The position numbers and the translations under genes are program-made. The notes below the pieces were generated by a model. That model was given only the letters and a program-made list of their open reading frames with translations, ran no database searches and was not told the DNA's origin. Source: Mauremys mutica (taxonomy: Eukaryota > Chordata > Testudines > Geoemydidae). From it: a stretch of 64,000 bases of DNA. The stretch lies in assembly GCF_020497125.1 (NCBI RefSeq), contig NC_059075.1, forward strand, positions 34,570,003-34,634,002, in the 5' to 3' direction. Position 1 is the first letter of the stretch, and every line of letters begins with the position of its first letter. Below, one piece after another: positions 45,056 through 57,500 of the stretch.

Positions 45056-45680
45056 TAGAACATAAAAATGGCCATACTGGATCAGACCAATGGTTCATCT
45101 AGCCCAGGGTCTTGTCTTCCGACAGTGGCCAGTGCCAGTTGCTGCAGAGGGAATGAACAGAACAGGGCAATTATTGAGTCATCCATCCTGTGTCATCCAG
45201 TCCCAGCATCTGACTGTCAGAGGTTTAGGGAGATCGAGAGCGTGGGGTTGTGTCCCTGACCATCTTGGCTAATAGACATTGGAGGGACCTATCCCCCATG
45301 AATTCATCTAATTCTTTTTTTTTTACCCAGTTATATTATTGTGTGAAGTAGTACATCTTTATGTCAGTTTTAAACCTGCTGCCTATGAATTTCTTTGGGT
45401 GTTCCCTGGTTCTGGTGTTATGTGATGGGGTAAATAAACACCTCCCTAATCACTGTCTCCACACCAGTCATGATTTACAGACCTCTATCCTATCCCCCCT
45501 TAATCGTCTCTTTTCTAAGCTGAAGAGTCCCAGTCTGTTAACTCTTTCCCCCTATGGATATTCCATATCCCTCATCAGCCCTTCTCTGTAATTTTCTCAA
45601 TTCTAATATATCTTTTTTGAGATGGGGAGACCAGAACTCAAGAATTGGAGGTTCCATGGATTTATACAGTGACATTATAT
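45056..45680 (-). mobile_element. CR1 LINE, second subfamily, antisense
   Basis: It starts with TTAGAACATAAAAATGGCCATACTGGATCAGACCAATGG and runs to about 45680. The minus-strand translation of 45481-45536 still reads [19 protein letters not shown], the C-terminal ORF2 block that in the 38-kb element reads [16 protein letters not shown]. The 3' end differs from the ATTCTATG type, so this is a separate CR1 lineage. 5'-truncated and with several breaks. Confidence 0.85.
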
Positions 45681-45689
45681 TTTCTATAT

Positions 45690-48600
45690 TAAATATTACA
45701 AATATCTTTTCAGAAGATATTTTTCTTTTAAACGTCAGTTAAGGTTGAAATGACTGCAGAAATGTCTGAGGGGCTTGGTGTTCTCAATTCAGTGGAGCTG
45801 AAGGAGCTCAACAGTACTTCACAGGGTCAGCCTAGCACAGTGAAGGGGAATCATGCCTAAACTTGCTTGTTTTGAATGTGTGATAGGATGTAGATTCATA
45901 GACTAGGAATTAGAAGTAAGTCACTTCATGTGATCATTTCTGTTACTTAACAACCCAGTTCAGCAAAGCACTTCAGATTGTACTTAAATTTAGGCACATG
46001 CTTATATCCCTTTGAGTTAAGTGGGAGCTAAGTATCTGCATAATATTAAACAAGAGATTATAGGCTTTGTTGAGTAGAGATGGGTGGCTGAATTGGGGCC
46101 TAATTGCTTTGATCGTCAGAATACTTAGTAATATGGAGACAAGGAATCATTTCTCTACCCATCCTGTAATACTCCACTGTTTGCTTTTCATTCACACACG
46201 CCTGGAAGGGTACAAACTTTTTAGTTCTGCTGCTAAGGGAAAAAAATAGCTCTGGTTCTAGTGGAAAGAAAATCACAATGAAAGATAATGGAAAATAGTA
46301 AAATGTATGGAGCTACCAGCAGTACTGGTGGTATATGACCCTCAAAGATTGACTTTTCAGTTTAATTAGTCCTTAATTGAGAATTTTCTATTTTCTCAAT
46401 CTTTTTTTCTCCTCCTCCATGTTCTTGTCTTCTCCCTTCCTCATTCTAACCCAACATAGTCCCTGTCTTGGCCCCAGCCTTATTCTTTCCTTCCCCTCTA
46501 ACCTGGCTTCCTTGACTTGATAAGCAACCTTGCGCCTCTCCATCCTCTCTCCTTTACTCTCCATTTCCAAGTGCTATCAGAGCTTTGGATAATTCCCACA
46601 ATTTGCACCCAGTTACTTCCATTTTCTGACTCAATTATTTTCTCTTCTCCTCCACTTCCTTGTGATCTAAAGTCTGCTCTATCTGAACAGTTCTCCCCTT
46701 GCACTGTGATGGGGTCTCAGTGGATCGTGCAGTATTTACTTTAAATTCAACATTTTTACCCAAGATGCAATATGTGGCTCAGGACCTGGAGCAGACAAAA
46801 ATTGAAAATAGCAGCTGGGAGAGATCTGTGGGAGCAGTGCTGTACTTGGCATAGCTCATAGGCAGCATAGGAGACATGCGTGGCATTAAGCTCCAATCCA
46901 GAGGTTGCTGGGCAGAAAGCCTATGCTGAGGTGAAACTTAGAGCATCCAGGACTGCTTAAGGTTGAATGGGAGATAACAACCCCCAAGGGGTCATTATGG
47001 CAGCCAGGAACCAGCTGGATGTGATAAGCATCTAGCCATACCCTTTTTTCTAGTCATGTCCGCTACTCCAAAGTATCAGAAGAGGATAACTACGTTGGCC
47101 CTATACCATCCATGCCAGGAGAATCATCAGATGATGCTTTGTTCCAGCTGCCTTGTGCTGCCAGAGTGGTCTAGGGCAGCTCAAGTTGCAGCTGGGATTA
47201 AACTTTACCTGTTTTGACTGATGCATTTAGATTATCTTCAACTGGTTCACCCTGAACATTAAACTTCAAACATCTAAATAGCCACTAGAATCATAACTTT
47301 TGCTTGACGTATCATTCTTAACTACCAGAGAAAACAAGTTTGTGAGCACTACAGCAATACAGATCTGCTGCAGTTACAACCAAGAAGAGTGGATCGTATA
47401 TGATGCACATATTAGCATCAGTAGTTGCTTTCAACTTGTGTTTAGCACTAGAGGAAATTATTTGCTCCATTGGCAAATTCAGGTAGGCAGAATGCCTTCA
47501 TGGCAACTCTTCAGCATCTTTTGCTCTGGGGTGTGCCTAAGAGGCACAATCTAGCCCATCTAAAGACCTCAGGGTTTGGCTTGTTATTTTTGTTGGCTTA
47601 GAAACTAGCTAGTAAAGCTGGATTGATTGGCAAAATTTCTCTAGCTTTAGTACATCCCAAGCAGGCAACTATTTACCTAAAATAATTGTTATTAATAATG
47701 CATCAGATACAAAATACCTGTGGATTTTGCACATTTCTTTTTCACTATCCACTTAATTTTCAGAGCAGAATTAGCTTCTGGTTCATCAGATGTCATCCAT
47801 CTGCTATCATTTTGCAAATATGCCTCATTTTATGAGTTTTCCCATCTTTTTTTTTTATGATTTTCGCAGGTGAAATGTGATTTCATTACCCCACTCCTCA
47901 CCTTTTCTCCTGAAAACTAAATCAAAACGCTGGAAGTCACCCATCTCATTTTAGGTAAAAGTCTTTTTTTTTTCATATTTCCAGGGCTTAATTCTGTGTT
48001 AATAAATACATATATCTAGGTAGGAAAAGGCACCAGTAGATGGCTCCTTAATTCCTGAATTATAAGCAAGGAAACAAGTGAGACTTTGATAGTTTTGACT
48101 TGTGGCGAACAGCCTTGATTTGATTGTACCAGTGACAGGAATAAACTTCATGCTGCCTTACTGAAATGGGACACTTCAATTTGTTATGTCATACAGTTTC
48201 AAAATGGGCAATTTGTCTTCAACCCACATTGGCCTTGATGACTTCCTGGCAAACAGAAGGAATCAGCCGTGTGAGTTCTCATGTCCCACAGAGAAAATCC
48301 ATGCACAAATGCACAAAAATCCATGGGAGAGGGAGCATGACTCCTCCCTGCCATGTCATACTGAAGTAACTTCACTGCAGAATGATAAACATGAAAATCT
48401 AATGGCTGCTACAGATGTCAGAAGTACAGTAGCATGGGTAAAATGAGTAAGTCTTACCATGGAAGTGCATAGCATTGAACAAATGCTTGCACTGACATTA
48501 ACAAAGAAACAACGTTCTGATAAAGTTGTTTTTATTTAGCTCTTTTTTAAAAATCTGGATGAGAATATGTAGATAAAAGCAGAAAGAAAATGTATCATAA

Positions 48601-48885
48601 AATAATGGCAAGTACAATTGTTTGCAACTTTAACACAGTATTAAGAATTTTCCACTAACCCTGCCAACGGAGCCTAACCTCAGTTATAGTGTGATTTACA
48701 AATGTATAGGTCCTATCTTTGGTATCTGCCAAGGAACAGACAGCATAGCTCAGGGGTGTGTTTAAAGGAGGCTTTAAGCCACTCATGCAGTCCTCTCCAA
48801 TCCAGGGTCAGCTGGACAATGGCCTAGTCCTCTGGTGCAAATCAGAGCAGTCTTAAAGGGCCATCAGCTAAGATCTAAATAAGAG
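45690..48885. other. Unassigned stretch
   Basis: A foldback-repeat copy is at about 45955-46108 (CAGTTCAGCAAAGCACTTC ... GGCTGAATTGGGGCCTAAT). About 46380-46700 is strongly pyrimidine-rich with many CTCC and TTCC words. The rest is AT-rich and unassigned, and overlapping short frames at 48166-48446 are not convincing as a gene. Confidence 0.5.
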
Positions 48886-49160
48886 CATAGAACATAAGAG
48901 CAGCCATACTGGGTTAGACCAATGGTCGTATCTAGCCCAGTATCCTACCGTCCAACAGTGCTGCTTCAGAGAGAATGAGCAGAACAGGCAAACATTGAGT
49001 GATCCATCCCTTGTGTTCCCCTCCCATCTTCTGGCAAAGAGAGGCTAGGGATGCTCAGAGCGTGGTGTTGCATCCCTGCCCATTCTGGTTAATAGCCATT
49101 GATGGACCTATCCTCCAGGAAATTATCTAGCTCTTTTTTGAACCCTTTTGATCTCCAGTG
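48886..49160 (-). mobile_element. CR1 LINE, second subfamily, antisense
   Basis: Begins GCATAGAACATAAGAGCAGCCATACTGGG and follows the element at 45056 through CAGAGAGAATGAGCAGAACAGG, GTTAATAGCCATTGATGGACC and AATTATCTAGCTC. It is 5'-truncated after ~275 bases, before the recognisable ORF2 block. Confidence 0.85.
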
Positions 49161-49164
49161 CAAG

Positions 49165-50175
49165 TGATGACCTAGAAATGCACCCTATGCCTGCCACAGG
49201 GAACGTTAGTGCAGCTTCTGGTGATCCTCCTATAGACAGCTACCTCAGCTTTAAGGTCACTTTTCAGGGGAGAGACCCTTACACCCTTTGGAGTCCATGA
49301 AGTTTCTCCAAATCCATACTCGTGTACTTAGATCAGAATATATCCTATTATGTCTAGGGGACCAATAAAAGGAGAGAAAGAATAAAGAGAAATGTACATA
49401 GGAGACAAACCTACTGTTTTCTCTGGCATATCCTAGGTATATTTCATGTAGCAGCAGCACACTGATTTTTACACACTTTTCTTTTTAATGCTACATGTAT
49501 CTGTTGTGTTTTAAGCTTTTTAAAAATCCATCCAATTAATGTAAATGACCATGATTTAGGAGAATGGTGTTCTCTAAATTAATAATTTGCACATAAACAA
49601 AATCATCAACCATTAAGGGTGTTTTTATTACCCTTGTTTATGACAACAAACTCCCATCTAAATCTGTTCTTAGTTTCCTTCTCTCTCCCCCCGCCCCCCC
49701 AAAATTATTCTGAAGATAGGGAAAGTAAAACTGGAATGAGAGCCATCAGAGTGAGTGAGTTGATATGGGTTATTCTTTATTCCACTGCAGAAGAGCTGCA
49801 CCTTCATATGGAACAATCACTTCCTTTCTACAGTTGTTGAAAATTTCCACGACCTTTTCACTTACTTAGAAAAAGCTAAAGTGTCCCACAAAATATAGTG
49901 ATAATAGTAGAATTAAAAGGGAAAACAAGATCTTTAAAATAATCTGAACAACAACTTTTGAAATAAAGTTCAAACACTAGCTCTATATGCTTAGATAACC
50001 AGCACATATGCATGATGGTTATATCTACAAGATGAATGGCAGCCCCATGTGGCATATAACAGTTATCCACATTTCACTGCCTCATCTGCACTCTGCCCAC
50101 TAAACCATTTTTAGTGGGACTACTTCGGAAATTCCCAACTTCTAAGCAGCTTTGTATTGTCACTATTCAAAATAA
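49165..50175. other. Unassigned stretch
   Basis: No gene recognised. A C run with one G lies at about 49687-49700. Confidence 0.45.
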
Positions 50176-50179
50176 ATGA

Positions 50180-50470
50180 GGCTGGGGTAGTCAATATTTT
50201 TTTTATTAAGGTCCAAATTTCTTGGTCAAGGTAAAGTCAAGGTCCAGACTCCAGAGAAACATTTTTCACATTGCAAGTGCCTCTGTTCATCAATCACATA
50301 CAATGCTGTGCATTAGTAATATACCCCATTGCTTATATTTTTGGTGCATTAAATGAAAAACAAAATCAAACTATTTAAATTAAATATACTGTTTGAGCCT
50401 TTGGATATTATGGCAAAATAAAACAGTATTAATGTCCGTCCACCCTTCTTTAAATGAACAGTTTTTGGTA
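50180..50470. mobile_element. Possible hAT-derived fragment
   Basis: GCTGGGGTAGTCAATATTTTTTTTATTAAGGTCCAAATTTCTTGGTCAAGG followed by CAAGGTCCAGACTCCAGAG resembles the start of a reptile hAT non-autonomous element with a CAGGGGTAGTCAA-type end. The right end and target duplication are not visible, so it is partial. Confidence 0.4.
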
Positions 50471-50474
50471 TCAA

Positions 50475-51031
50475 CTTTCCTTTTTTTTTTTGCTGCCATG
50501 TTTAAACAGTGCTATTAAATGCTGAAAGTGCAGGAGGCAGGACTACAGCTTTCAACAGTGTAAATGAGTCTATGAGCCTACAGCAGAAAATGTAATTTTT
50601 TAAAAAGGACCATACTCTCATTTTTTTTTCGGCAGAAACTGATGATAGCTCAAATAAAGCAAATAAGGAATTAAAGAGAACCAGTTAATCATTAATTCAC
50701 AGTATAATGTGTTGGAGATCACATTGTGAGAGAATGAGAAGGTAAAATAATAAAAAAAACCTAACAATAATGATAATAATAAGTAAATTAAAAGATTCTG
50801 CAGTCCGTTCAAAAGCATCTGGCATCCGGATTTGGCCAGTGGCCTGCTTATTGAGTACCTCTGAACTAGAAAACCCTGAAAGAGCAATGCTTCTTTTTCC
50901 CATTTCCCAAGTATATATGGTTCTTCATCCCCAAAGAAACTGGTGCAGGTAAGGGGCAGATTTAAAGTTCAGCAAACATGCAGCTTGAGGCCCAATGGTC
51001 ACATCACCTTAGGCCTTTTAAAGATAAAAAG

Positions 51032-51088
<57 letters not shown>

Positions 51089-51540
51089 TAAACAAAAATC
51101 CCAGGCCTAAACAAAAGTGAAATATCACCCACATTTTGTTGGTTTGTGTATTTCCAATAACTGGAACCTCACACCCCAGCCACACTTTTCTTTGGCAATT
51201 AGTTCTAAAATGCTATCCAGCGTCAACCTTGCTGTCTCGTCTTTCTCAGCTGCACAGAGAGCAAGGTCACTCTGTCTGGTAAAACATCCTCAAGAGAACT
51301 TGACACTATGAAATTCAAGTAGCTCTGGACTCCAAGTGACAAAATGAACACCTCTGTGACCTTTGTAAAATAATACATCTTGAAAGACATGATCTCATGA
51401 ATCAAGTCTAAATAAAAATATGATTATTTCCCCGCATTTAAAAATTTTCTCCTTTGACTCTTCTTCTAAACTTATATTTTTTAGTACCATGGGATGGAGG
51501 AAATCAAACAGAATGGCTACCTCTTGAAATCCCTCACATC
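50475..51540. other. AT-rich stretch with microsatellite
   Basis: Only the (TA)n run is identifiable. No gene is recognised. Confidence 0.5.
51034..51088. repeat. (TA)n(CA)n microsatellite
   Basis: About 23 TA units run straight into four CA units. The compound array is likely to vary in length and may form cruciform or unwound DNA. Confidence 0.97.
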
Positions 51541-53526
51541 AAGATTTTAGTTCCCTGATTTGTTTAAGTCCTGGACATATTTCCTTTGATGGTTATCCTT
51601 TACTTCTAACACAGAATTGTGTGCAAATTCATCATCCATGTGGCATACACATCTCTTCCTGTGACTTGGATACTTTGCATTTTCAAAACCTATTGCTTCT
51701 CTCCTGTTCTGAGGTTCTTTTACAATTTCCTCATACTTTTCTTCAGATCTGAGTTTGCTGAGCTCATTCATTGTGCTGTCAAATGTCCAGATGACTTGGA
51801 ACAGGTTAATTTTCTTTGCCTGAAGGATTCCAGAGGCTGCAACCATGACAACTACGATCCTATGCCACCATAACAGATTGAGGTAGAACATCCAAGCCAT
51901 CAAAGACAGGTTGCTGTTTGCTCGATGTATGTCCTCATTATTCTGGCATTCAGCAACAGTTTCATCTTCTAGGCGTTCACTTATATTCTGAAAATGTACT
52001 ATTATTGCCTCCATGGCTGTCATTCGAGCTACCCTTCTAGTGCTACAGAATGCCTTTAGATGTAACAATCTTTTTCATTCTCCAGAAGCCTGTTCATAGC
52101 CAGCTTCTGCATCAATTCTATTCACTTCTACAGGGGCCTGATGTGCATTATTAAGTTTCTCTTCTCTTTGCAAAACTGTACTCTCTTGAGCAAGAGTTTG
52201 AAGATCAAGATTATTTTTAGACTTAATCATTATTTTTTTCCATCAAGGATAGAGTCTGAGAAATATTCATATATTTCCTGCAAAGTTGTGAAGAAACCCT
52301 TCAGGTCTGGACAGGTCTTATCTTCAGCAGCATGCATCAAAACTAGGTTAATTTGATGAGCTGGGCAATCAATGTATGGTGCATACACTTTGTCTCCCTT
52401 GTCTGAAAGATATTCACTCATTTTTGTTTGTGACCCTCAATAAGCTCTGGCCATAGCATTGGTCCCATCATATCCCTGTACAAACATGTGTTTGGGTCTA
52501 ATCCACGCTTGCAGAATAAAATTCTAGTTAACTGTCACACAAGGATGCCGCATCTGCCTTACTTACTGCCACAAAGCTTACAAAATGCTCTTTTATGACC
52601 GCTTTTCCTTTTGTATGATCAGTATTATCAAAGCGAAGTGAAATGGCTATTTGATCAACATGGCTAATATATATGGTTGCGTCTGCAATGAGAGTAAAAA
52701 ACTTAGCTTTTTTGCAGCTATTAACTATGTGCCTCTTGGTTTCTGAGGCTAAATGAGTTATAAGTTCATCAGTAATTGTCTTACTCAAGTATTTGATTCT
52801 CTTGATGTCACTGATATGTTGGGCAAAGTTGCAGTATGGCTGGCAAATAGCTTAATGATGCTCAAGTACATACAATTGTTGTTCTCCAGCACTTCACTGT
52901 TGCCATAGAAGGGAGACCTAAACTAGCTAAAGTTTTGACTGTGTCAGGCAATATTTGTAGTACTACTTGCCATTTCCTAATGTTTTCAGATGCTTTTTTA
53001 TCAAAACATGCACTGATACTATGACCCTTCATGAACTGAAGACTGGCAACATGTGCCTGCACATGTTGTCTGCTCCTCCCATGAACAGACATTGAATTTA
53101 GCATATTCTTTCAATCACTGTTAATCACGTTGATTTTTGAGTGTCTGTATCCCCAAACAACCAACAAATGGGACAATATGCATTATTTAGCCACTTGGCA
53201 TGAAAATCTTCCTGCAGTGCATTTTCATTCTGTAAAATGAAGATGAAAAATGGCAGCTTGTAGGGGGAGAAAAATTGCCCATATGGCATATTGCTTTCAA
53301 TCTGCTGGCAAGGACCAATCTGCACAAGCATATGCAATTGCTCAGGTGATAGAAATTGGCTCTTAGAAGCAACTTTTATCAGATGGCAATGTCAAACCTA
53401 TTTCAGCAGGAAGACTGCTTTGTCCTTCCTCATTGCTGACCTGCTTATCTACAGGGCCTTTGGTTTTGTTCCTTTCAAATTCATCTACGGGTGTTTTTTG
53501 TTTGTTTGTTTTAAGATCATCTATGG

Positions 53527-53860
53527 CAGGGATGGGCAACCTTTGGCACACGGCCTAGTCAGTTAAATCCGCTGGCTGGCTGGGACAGTTTGTTTACCTG
53601 CAGCATCTGCAGGTTCGGCTGATCGCAGCTCCCACTGGCTGCAGCTCGCCGTTCCAGGCCAATGGGGGCTGTGGGAAGTGGCAGCCAGCACACCCCTCAG
53701 CCCACGCTGCTTCTCGCATTCCCCATTGGCCTGGAACGGCGAACTGTGGCCAATGGAAGCTGCGATCGGCCAAACCTGCAGATGCTGCAGGTAAACAAAC
53801 TGTCCCGGCCTGCCCGCTGATTTCCCTGACGGGCTGCATGCCAAAGGTTGCCGATCCCTG
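53527..53860. mobile_element. Non-autonomous hAT element inside the hAT relic
   Basis: The termini CAGGGATGGGCAACCTTTGG and CCAAAGGTTGCCGATCCCTG are 19/20 inverted repeats. The flanks ATCTATGG (53519-53526) and ATCTATAT (53861-53868) agree at 6 of 8 bases, as expected of a decayed 8-bp hAT duplication. The interior is a long GC-rich foldback: CAGCATCTGCAGGTTCGG near the left and CCAAACCTGCAGATGCTG near the right, and GTTCCAGGCCAATGGGG against CCCCATTGGCCTGGAACGG. It interrupts the transposase relic and is therefore younger. Confidence 0.9.
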
Positions 53861-53943
53861 ATCTATATTTGGCTTTGTTGGTTTGTAGCTCATCTAAAGG
53901 GTCTTCAGTTGTGTTAGTTTCAAGCAAAGTTTCTCTGGAAATA

Positions 53944-54302
53944 CAGTAGAACCTCAGAGTTATGAACACCTCAGGAATGGAGGTTGTTCATAACTCTCAA
54001 ATGTTCGTAACTCTGAACAAAACATTGTGGTTGTTCTTTCAAAAATTTACAACTGAACATTGACTTAATACAGCTTTGAAATTTTACTATGCAAAAAAAA
54101 AAATGCTGCTTCCCTTCATTTTTTTTAGTAGTTTACATTTAACACAGTACTGTAATCTATTTCCTCTTCTTCTTCTTTTTTTTTTTTTTTTGTTTTGTTT
54201 GTTCTCTGCTGCTGCCTGATTGCATAGTTCTGGTTCCAAATTAGGTGTGAGGTTGACTGGTCAGTTCGTAACTCTGGTGTTCGTAACTTTGAGGTTCTGC
54301 AG
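53944..54302. mobile_element. Tigger/pogo-like MITE inside the hAT relic
   Basis: The ends are CAGTAGAACCTCAGAGTTATGA and the inverted TTCGTAACTTTGAGGTTCTGCAG, with TA on each side (53942-53943 and 54303-54304). A TA duplication with CAGTRGAACCTC-type ends is typical of the pogo/Tigger branch of Tc1-mariner. Subterminal GTTCATAACTCTCAAATGTTCGTAACTCTGA repeats the terminal words. T and A runs fill the middle. It is non-coding, and it too sits within the transposase relic. Confidence 0.87.
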
Positions 54303-54511
54303 TATCATCAGCCTGCTATAACAAGTGCAACTTGAGTAGCACTGCACAAATCATTTCCCTGACTTAAACCTTGATACAATGACAGATTCATGCTTGCTGA
54401 ACTGAAATTAAGTTCTTGACTTTCTAGCTCAGACTGCAGGAGTTGATCAGGTAGTTTACCAAATGATAGTTTCTGCTGCTTACAATCTTTGGTGGCAGTC
54501 TGTAATAACAA

Positions 54512-57500
54512 AAATCTCCTTTTTCTTTTTGTTTTCTAAAATCAGACTTGTATTTCTATTGATGGTTTTCATTTTCAGATATCTTCCAGTATGAGAATAA
54601 CTAAGTTGAAAGTATAGACCTAAATAAAGTGTACTTTGTGCTGCTTAATTTATTCTTCAGTTGTGGAAGTAATTCTTAACAAATTGTTATTTTTCTTGTG
54701 CAGAATCTAGCAGAAGTAGGCAGAATGAGAGTTGGACAGGCTGGGGAGAGTGTTGTGAGGCTGGGAGAGCCCGGAGCAGGCAGGCACATACCTCTCAGTG
54801 TCCCACAGCAAGAGGAGGATATGACGTCTGTAGAAACAAACTACATTTTCCAACAGCAGCCCCTGTGGCACTACAGCATGCCCTGTAGCTCTGTCTCCTG
54901 CAGGATGGAGTAGGAAACTTCTACTACCACCAGCCACTGCTGGGTCTGCTCAAATGATGTGGGATTTTGCAAAGGCATTGCAGAACAGGTGGGCATGGGT
55001 CTCCTGGGATCCCTATAACAATGGGAGCTGATGGCCATGGACTAATGGCCAGGGGCAGTGTTAAACATATGCAACCCATACAATTGCATCAACACTGAGG
55101 CGAGAGGGTCCCTTGTTATGATGCCCGAGTCAGTTACTGGTGAAGGTGGGGCCCCAGAATTGAGCAAGGGTGGGCAGGTGGCAGTGACAGAGGAATAGCT
55201 GGTGCTGCTACTCAGGGGCCTATGCACTTTGCGAGCCCCTGCAGGCACAGTGCTGCTCAGCCGCACAGAATATGCCTGGTGCAGGCTGCTGCTCCCATTG
55301 CTTGCAGCCTGCTGGTACTAGGAAGAGCAACATGCTGGTCCCCACTGCCTGCATTTCAATGTGCCTAGGGAGGGGGCTTCCGAAACGGTGGCTCTGTCAT
55401 GAATTCTTCTTGGTGGCCCCCCAAAGGCAGAGTCTCCATTCTGAACAGAGGCCCCCTCCTCTCCTCTCATTGCCCAAGCATTTCAAATGTGGACATCAGG
55501 AACCGGCCCACTTGTCTTCCTAGAGGCTCTGTCTCTAGCACTGGTGGCAGCAGGAACAGTGGTTCACAGCTCTGGCTCCTGTAACAATAATTCTGGCTTT
55601 GGCAAGAGCAGTGGTGAGGGCTCTAGCGGCAGCAGCCCTAGTGCAGGGCCCAAGCCAGAGGGAGCACACAGCAAAGCATGGAGCGGGAGTGGGGGAAACA
55701 GGCAGGGGTACAGAGGCAGGGATGAGTCGCAGGGGCGAAGTGAGTGGGACGTGTGATGGCATGTGGGGGCCTACAATAAAATAAGGTGCCAGGGCCCATC
55801 TTTTTGTTCCTTTGCCACTGGCAGATGGGAGAAGGAGGAGGGGTAGAGGTCTGGACCAGGTGGGGCAAGGTCAGCATTTGCTGACCTTCATGACTTAAAT
55901 CTGCCACTGCTGCTGGTGCAGGATGGACAATGTTCAGTGACTGGTTTGAACTCTGGCATCTTGGAACCCTGCATGATTAGAAATGGGAGTTGTGTCATTG
56001 GAAAGTACAATTTCCAGCTTCCCAACAGGACCTGTAGTGTTTGAGCCCAAGAAATCAGACTTAACAATTGTGATATTGTTGTGTATGGAAAAATCATTTT
56101 GAGATTTTTAATATTTTAGTGGTTATACATTTCTTCTTTCTCTGACATCCCTGCAGCTGGACTCATAGGCCCATATCCTCCCACCCATGCACCCAGATAC
56201 TCTGTTCTAACCACTAGCCCAAATTCCCATTACAGTGGGTGGTGTAATTTGATTATTCCAAGATAAACTTAATCATTTTACAGAGGAGTTAAGTGACACA
56301 AGCTAACATTGTAACTTTCCCATATTTTTCAGCTAAATGCTTGACAATATTATTTCTGCTTCTCAGCATCTTAAAAATTAAGAACAGATTTTTGCCAAGG
56401 TAGCAAGTGATCACTCCTAATGTCGGCTGCACATATGATTTCTATAATAAACTGCTGAAGAATTCACAGCACATCTCTTTTCCTCCACATTTGTTCCTTT
56501 GAATTTCCAGCCACGAAAGGAAAACAAAACACAATTGAAACAAACAAACAAGTCTATCTGTGGTCTCTGTCCAAATGATCTGAAAGTACATAGAGACCTA
56601 AATCGGGAGCATAGCAGGACCATTCCATGAATTAGAAAACAATTCCAAATAAAAAAAGCTGCTCTATTACAACATGATTATTTACCATTGGTGGGTTTTC
56701 TTCTTGTTGAAGAAAAGACATTTTAAAAATGTATAACTGCTTCTCAATGGTGTCAGATGATAGCTGTGCCCTCGCCCTCTACTTCTAACAAGTAAAATTG
56801 GGAGCACAAAGAACGAAAAGCAGATGGCAATGAATAATCATGAGCCCACCTCTCCCGAATATCAGCCCTAATGGAGATCAAGTGAATGTAGCAGAACAGA
56901 AACTTCAGAGTCCTTCCTTCTGCACCACGTGCAAGTCACTTCCCTCCTCTACCCCACATTCAACACTGTCAACAGTAGCCACGTGCATACCATGGTTAGT
57001 GGTGTTGCTGTCACACAAAGATCTCAAAATGATTTAGTACATATTGCAGAAAATACACAGTTAGATGTTTCTGTAAATATGGGGGCATTGGGGAGTCCTT
57101 GATTGAAAACATGATTTATGTTTTTTTAAAATAAAGCCATATAATATATATATGTATATAGTATAATAAAGGTTTTGGTCATTTACCTGAAAGTGTGTCT
57201 ATTTCTCAGTGGCATGTACATATGCTCGACACTATTTAAAGGCAAGTTCTTGCTGTATACATGTCTTAAGACCATTTTTGACAGCAATATTAAGTGAGAA
57301 TGCAACTTTTTCCCTTAAAAATCCTCTGTAGATTCTCTTTAAGAAATACTCGTATTTGTGTAAATAAAAAATATGCTTCTCTGGAGAATGGATTGTACAA
57401 CTGACAGAAGGAAGAAAACCACAGACTCCACAAGTCCTGGTAAGAATGAATGGCTAACAATGATCTATCCTTTTATGAGCCAGAAGGAATTATGTAATGC

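Larger units (their letters stand above)
51547..54511 (-). pseudogene. hAT transposase relic, ZMYM1/TTF-finger type
   Basis: Read from right to left on the minus strand. An N-terminal part at 54308-54511. A lysine-rich repeat part (KTNKQKTPVDEFERNKTKGPVD) at about 53440-53551. A TTF-type zinc-finger region, AYCPICWLFGDTDTQKS near 53130-53180 and then RSRQHVQAHVASLQFMKGHS near 53020-53060. The DUF4371-like block FTLIADATIYISHVDQIAIS at about 52630-52700. CPAHQINLVLMHAAEDKTCP at about 52310-52370. A C-terminal block (residues of LKAFCSTRRVARMTAMEAII and MNELSKLRSEEKYEEIV) at 51547-52068. Stops and frame changes separate every block and two younger transposons interrupt it, so no protein can be made. 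A TTACAG splice-acceptor-like site precedes the 54.5-kb part, suggesting the element had an intron. Confidence 0.8.

Noticed and set aside
51547..54511. A domesticated host gene of the ZMYM1 type
   Set aside because: Frame breaks and stops lie between every conserved block and two transposons interrupt it. A domesticated gene would keep its frame.
54690..55800. Overlapping open frames in a GC-richer block
   Set aside because: Frames on both strands overlap heavily and encode low-complexity Ser/Gly or Pro/Ala-rich sequence, as expected from base composition.
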